Positions 57,675 to 64,000 of a DNA stretch of 64,000 bases are shown here, piece by piece. Below the pieces are notes generated by a model. The model ran no database searches, was not told the DNA's origin, and saw only the letters and a program-made list of their open reading frames with translations. Numbering within the stretch: the first letter of the stretch is position 1; every line of letters starts with the position of its first letter. The stretch comes from Acanthochlamys bracteata (lineage: Eukaryota > Streptophyta > Magnoliopsida > Pandanales > Velloziaceae): assembly GCA_019914995.1 (NCBI GenBank), contig CM034132.1:3226501-3290500 (forward strand). The letters run 5' to 3'. The translations under genes were made by a program, and so were the position numbers.

Positions 57675-59750
57675 CTGGTAGGAATTCAATTAGAGAGAGT
57701 CATGGATTCCTCCCTTTTGCAGCACTATCCTCATATAGCTGGAACAGACTTGACGGACACAGGATTCAGATTTTCTGAAAATTACGATGATCTTTATGTT
57801 TGTTATTCTTTATTTATTTCCTAATGGGTTTGTATCTAATATAGTTGCCGATACCATTGTTCTGCATAACTAAGTTTGATAAGCAGATTATGTCTTGATG
57901 TAATATGCCTTGACCAATGTAAGTTAAATAAGAGAGCCAACGTCATTTCTTTTCTTATGGACTATCTTCTGTTTCGTCCCTTCTCAATTTGAGTAAAGGA
58001 TATACAGCCCTGTAGACATACTATGCCTTCAGAAATTTGTACAGTGACATTTTGTTATTTTGTTTGAAAATTGCCGTAATATTTTGGATCGACGGTAATG
58101 CTTCTTGCCTTTTTGCATCATTCTTTTGTTAGCTCCTGCTTTTGCTTGGAAGAAAGAACTTCATTCAGTTTCTGTATTTGTATCAACCATCAACATGTCC
58201 CGCACCATTAATAACGGATCTCAACTTTGAAGGTGAATACAGTCAAGGATAAGGCGTGTACTCTATTTGAGAACTTGCAATTAATATTATTCTCATTGAT
58301 GTTTCAGAAAATCTATTAGAAGTCTGTAAAGCTTCATTTGGAATTAAAGTTTGACACCACAATTTGGAAGGTTTTCTTTCGGAGAAGTGATTCTACAGCT
58401 TAACATTTGATTAGTATTTTCCAAACTATAGCCTAATGCGTCATCGTAAAAGAAAGCATTTCTAAAAGCAAGTAGAGATTGGATTATCCAAAAACACTTT
58501 TAAAAGCTTTTAGCAATTCTAGAAACTTAACGCCAAACAGAAGAATCATGCGAGTATGTGGACCTTAAGAATAACCTTAAGAATTGCTAATAAATGTTAC
58601 CTGCAATTGTTTTAATTTGAAAAATACATTGGAAACAAAATTTTTAAGAGGACAGAAATAGAAATAAATATTAAAATTGTGTATTCTCTAAAACGCAAAA
58701 ATGTGTAGATCAGAAGAATGAGCTGATTTCTTATAAATTATAATATTAATTGTCAAAATGATAAATATGAAGATGAAGTTGGCAATTTTATGTCATTGTG
58801 ATCAACCTTTGAAGTCGTCTACTGTAACTCTTGAAACTAAGAATTTTAACGAATGGTACTCACTAGTTAGAACATGTTTAAAATTGCTTATCAATTCCAA
58901 TAAACTTTTTTTTAATTTCAAAAAAATTATGCATAAATTTTCAAAAATTTTTTTAAATTTAAAAAATACAAATAAAATATAGATTATAAAATAATTATAT
59001 GTATAATTTTTATATTTTAAAAATTTATAAAATAATATATTTAAAAATTCTTTTTCAGAATTTTTTTTTTTAAAAAGTACTTTCAAATATCCACTTAATC
59101 TATTGAGCTGTTCACTTTTTTTAAAAAAACTTGTGACTCTATTTTACATTTTATAGAAAATAAAAATTATATAGATAAAATTTTATATGTATTAATAATA
59201 CAAGTTGCAGTTAACTTGTCCTAACATCAAAGTTGAGTCGGTGGTCACGAGTTATGGTAAGTCAGAGATTGTAGTTCTATTTCCCAAAAAGATTTGTTAC
59301 AAATTCAAAGAAATATTGAATTCAAAGTTAAATCGTTAAACCAAAATCAAATCGCTAACTAAAAAGATATATAATCAGACCAAACACCAACTTTTAAAAA
59401 TTATAATGTAATAATTATAAATCATTAACTAATTACATATTATAATTTCTTTGTTTATAAAAAATTGTAGGTTTGGATTTCACCCGATGGTATATTATAT
59501 TATTCTGAAAATGTATATAATTTTACAAATAACAAGGACTATTATATGGTAAGATAGCTTGCATTACACAAACCGTATTAACTTAAATATTAATTTTTAT
59601 TAAGTTTCATTATTGAACAGAAAAGTAAAATAGAAGTACGGTCCAAGTTCTAAAAAAATAAATTACATATAAATACAAAATAAAAAGAAAAAGCAAAGAA
59701 AGGAAAAACAAAACCATTCAACTTTCTTGCACTCAAAACAAACTCATAAT
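57675..59750. other. 3' flank of the NHL gene, no gene seen
   Basis: 57675 to about 57950 looks like a 3'UTR. After it comes mixed sequence, AT-rich from about 58600. Frames at 58758-59086 on both strands arise from A/T runs. Confidence 0.5.
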
Positions 59751-60252
59751 TAAAAGTGGTAATAGATGACCCAATTTATAAATCCGATCTGAAATTGATT
59801 CATTTAAGTCGAATTTGATTTTGATTTTAACCGAGTTTGGATCAATATCGAATAGACTGAATTTGATATGAAACTTAAATAAATTTGATTCAGATTTGAG
59901 CTGATCGAATCTATTTAACTATATAATTATTTTTATAGCATATATTTTTTTAGCTTATCATATTTTAATTTATTTCTTATTTAATTTAGATATTTTGTCA
60001 TATTAATATTTTTTAGATATAATAATTAATAATTTTTATATATTATGATAAAAATTAATTTTTATATTTTTTAAAATAATTTTAATTATTAAATAGGTCG
60101 ATTTATATTTGATCTGATTATTAAATAGATTGAATTAAAATTGATAATTTTAATCTATATAAATATGTGAATCAAATTAAAATTGAACGATTTTAATCTT
60201 ATTATTAGATAGATCGATGTTAATCGATTTATTAACTTACTTGCCATCTTTA
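59751..60252. mobile_element. hAT-like MITE (copy 2, decayed)
   Basis: A 502-bp relative of 9964-10476 in the same orientation. The ends TAAAAGTGGTAA and TTGCCATCTTTA correspond to TAGGGGTGGCAA and TTGCCACCCTTA with transitions only. Interior blocks also match: TTTTAATTATTAAATAGGTC occurs in both (here near 60080-60100, there near 10303-10323). The flanks CTCATAAT and CAGTTAAT match at 5 of 8. The GGGTC words of copy 1 have become GATT/AATC here, in line with C-to-T decay. Confidence 0.75.
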
Positions 60253-60288
60253 CAGTTAATGCAGTTTGGATTCATTAGAGCCACACCT

Positions 60289-60520
60289 AGGCGTTTGAAA
60301 ATAATTTTAAAATAGAATTTTTTTGAAATAAAAAATATTTTTATTTTTTTAAAAAAATTCTTTCTTTTATGTAAAAAAAAAATAAGCAATTAAATAATTT
60401 TATTATATAAAATTTTTTATATCTTTTAAATTTAAAATAAGATTTTTAAATATTTATTAAAAATATATTAACAAATATAAAATAGAAAATAGAAAAGTTG
60501 ATTTATGAAGTCAAACGCCT
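60289..60520. mobile_element. short AT-rich MITE
   Basis: A 232-bp AT-rich block with perfect 10-bp inverted ends (AGGCGTTTGA and TCAAACGCCT) and CCT on both flanks. It starts 36 bp after the previous element. The superfamily is not clear. Confidence 0.6.
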
Positions 60521-60657
60521 CCTATGAAGTTTCCGAACAACAACAAATCCAAAATAAATTCGTCATTCTAATTCGACGTCAGCATTATTTCATTAATTAT
60601 TTAATTTCCATGTTATACTATTTTTAAATTTAGAAACCAGCCACGACTCCTTCGGGC

Positions 60658-60667
60658 TTATATAAAC
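60658..60667 (+). promoter_or_regulatory. TATA box of the E2 gene
   Basis: TTATATAAAC lies about 250 bp before the start codon and just before a pyrimidine-rich leader. Position and sequence fit a plant core promoter. Confidence 0.6.
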
Positions 60668-60743
60668 TACCCTGCCGTCTTCTTTGTTCTTCCTCTTTCT
60701 TCTCTCGCTTGCCCATAAACCGCGTCCTTAGAAAAATTTCCAG

Positions 60744-60900
60744 GTGTTTGTTTTTCTGCGCTGTTTATTATACGGAAAGATTGTTGATTTTCGATTTGGT
60801 GGATTTTGAATTGAGTTGTAGATTGATTGATTGTTGTTGTTTGAATCTGATCTGATTGAGTTTGTGGTTATTGTCGGTTGTTTGAATTTTGTTTTAGCAG
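60744..60900 (+). other. 5'UTR intron of the E2 gene
   Basis: The donor TTCCAG|GTGTTT and the acceptor GTTTTAGCAG|CTC bracket a 157-bp T-rich intron that ends 11 bp before the ATG. A leader intron at this place is usual in plant UBC genes of this group. Confidence 0.65.
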
Positions 60901-60911
60901 CTCTTAGCGCC

Positions 60912-63771
<2,860 letters not shown>

Positions 63772-63794
63772 TGACCTTCTCATATGGTTAGATA

Positions 63795-64000
63795 TTTATG
63801 TGAAAGTTGCATACTTGCACCTAAGGTTTTGAAACGATATTAAAATGTCCTCTTTGAAATTGTTAGAGCTGGCTCAGATGGCAGTAACAAAATTCGCCAA
63901 TTTTTATGTGAGAGTTGCATACTTGCAATCTAAGGTGCTGAAACAATAATAAAATGTCCTCTTTGAAATTGTTAGAGCTGGCTCAGATGGCAGTAACAAA
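63795..64000. repeat. tandem duplication, period about 108 bp, at the right edge
   Basis: Two copies (63795-63891 and 63903-64000) share GTTGCATACTTGCA, AAAATGTCCTCTTTGAAATT and GCTGGCTCAGATGGCAGTAA. They differ by a few bases. It lies in intron 2 of the E2 gene and may continue beyond the window. Confidence 0.85.

Noticed and set aside
58758..59086. Overlapping frames of 74 and 94 codons
   Set aside because: Both are made of Lys/Asn/Phe/Leu from A/T runs and lie in AT-rich spacer.
59214..59290. tRNA- or SINE-like stretch
   Set aside because: Some box-like words are present, but no cloverleaf or paired internal promoter could be drawn.

Overview
The window is nuclear DNA of a flowering plant, most likely a core eudicot. 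The evidence is spliced genes with GT-AG introns, AT-rich spacers and introns, plant-only protein families, and a dense load of plant LTR retrotransposons and MITEs. Species cannot be named from the sequence alone. Bacterial features, organelle blocks, CRISPR arrays, rRNA and tRNA genes were looked for and not seen.

Layout. (1) 1-1333, minus strand: first coding exon of an ABCC10-type ABC transporter, running off the left edge. (2) 3354-9392: an old, broken Ty1/copia element with both LTRs and an exact 5-bp target duplication, followed by two MITEs (9964-10476 hAT-like, 10819-11060 Tourist-like). (3) 11641-15188, plus: a complete 12-exon hydroxyproline O-galactosyltransferase gene of HPGT1 type. 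(4) 17158-17391, minus: a small unrecognised polyQ protein with a TATA box. (5) 18219-19252 and 19512-20662: two short minus-strand LTR elements of TRIM type, each with terminal repeats, an initiator-Met-tRNA-like primer site and near-matching target duplications. (6) 24935-28895, plus: a complete 12-exon G-box-binding bZIP factor gene. (7) 29758-40186: a nested block in which a hAT transposase relic (about 30170-30660, minus) is bordered by a MITE and cut by a 9.5-kb Athila-type Ty3/gypsy element (30669-40186). (8) 44536-49232, plus: a two-exon LRR receptor pseudokinase whose 2.76-kb intron holds a foldback element of about 424 bp. (9) 54927-55718 or, if spliced, to 57674, plus: an NDR1/HIN1-like LEA_2 membrane protein. 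(10) 60912-63729, plus: the first two coding exons of a UBC8/10/28-type ubiquitin-conjugating enzyme, continuing past the right edge.

The host genes do not form a pathway or an operon. They are ordinary single-copy-looking plant genes for vacuolar or organellar transport, arabinogalactan-protein glycosylation in the secretory pathway, G-box transcription control, cell-surface signalling, defence or stress-related membrane protein, and ubiquitination. The unusual content is in the accessory layer: nested insertions, tandemly repeated primer-binding sites inside a TRIM, a long hairpin in a receptor-kinase intron, several tandem duplications, a probable GC-AG intron in the bZIP gene and a hidden last exon in the NHL gene. 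No clearly new biological system was found. Exon borders were read by eye from splice signals and frame; every complete gene model closes in frame.
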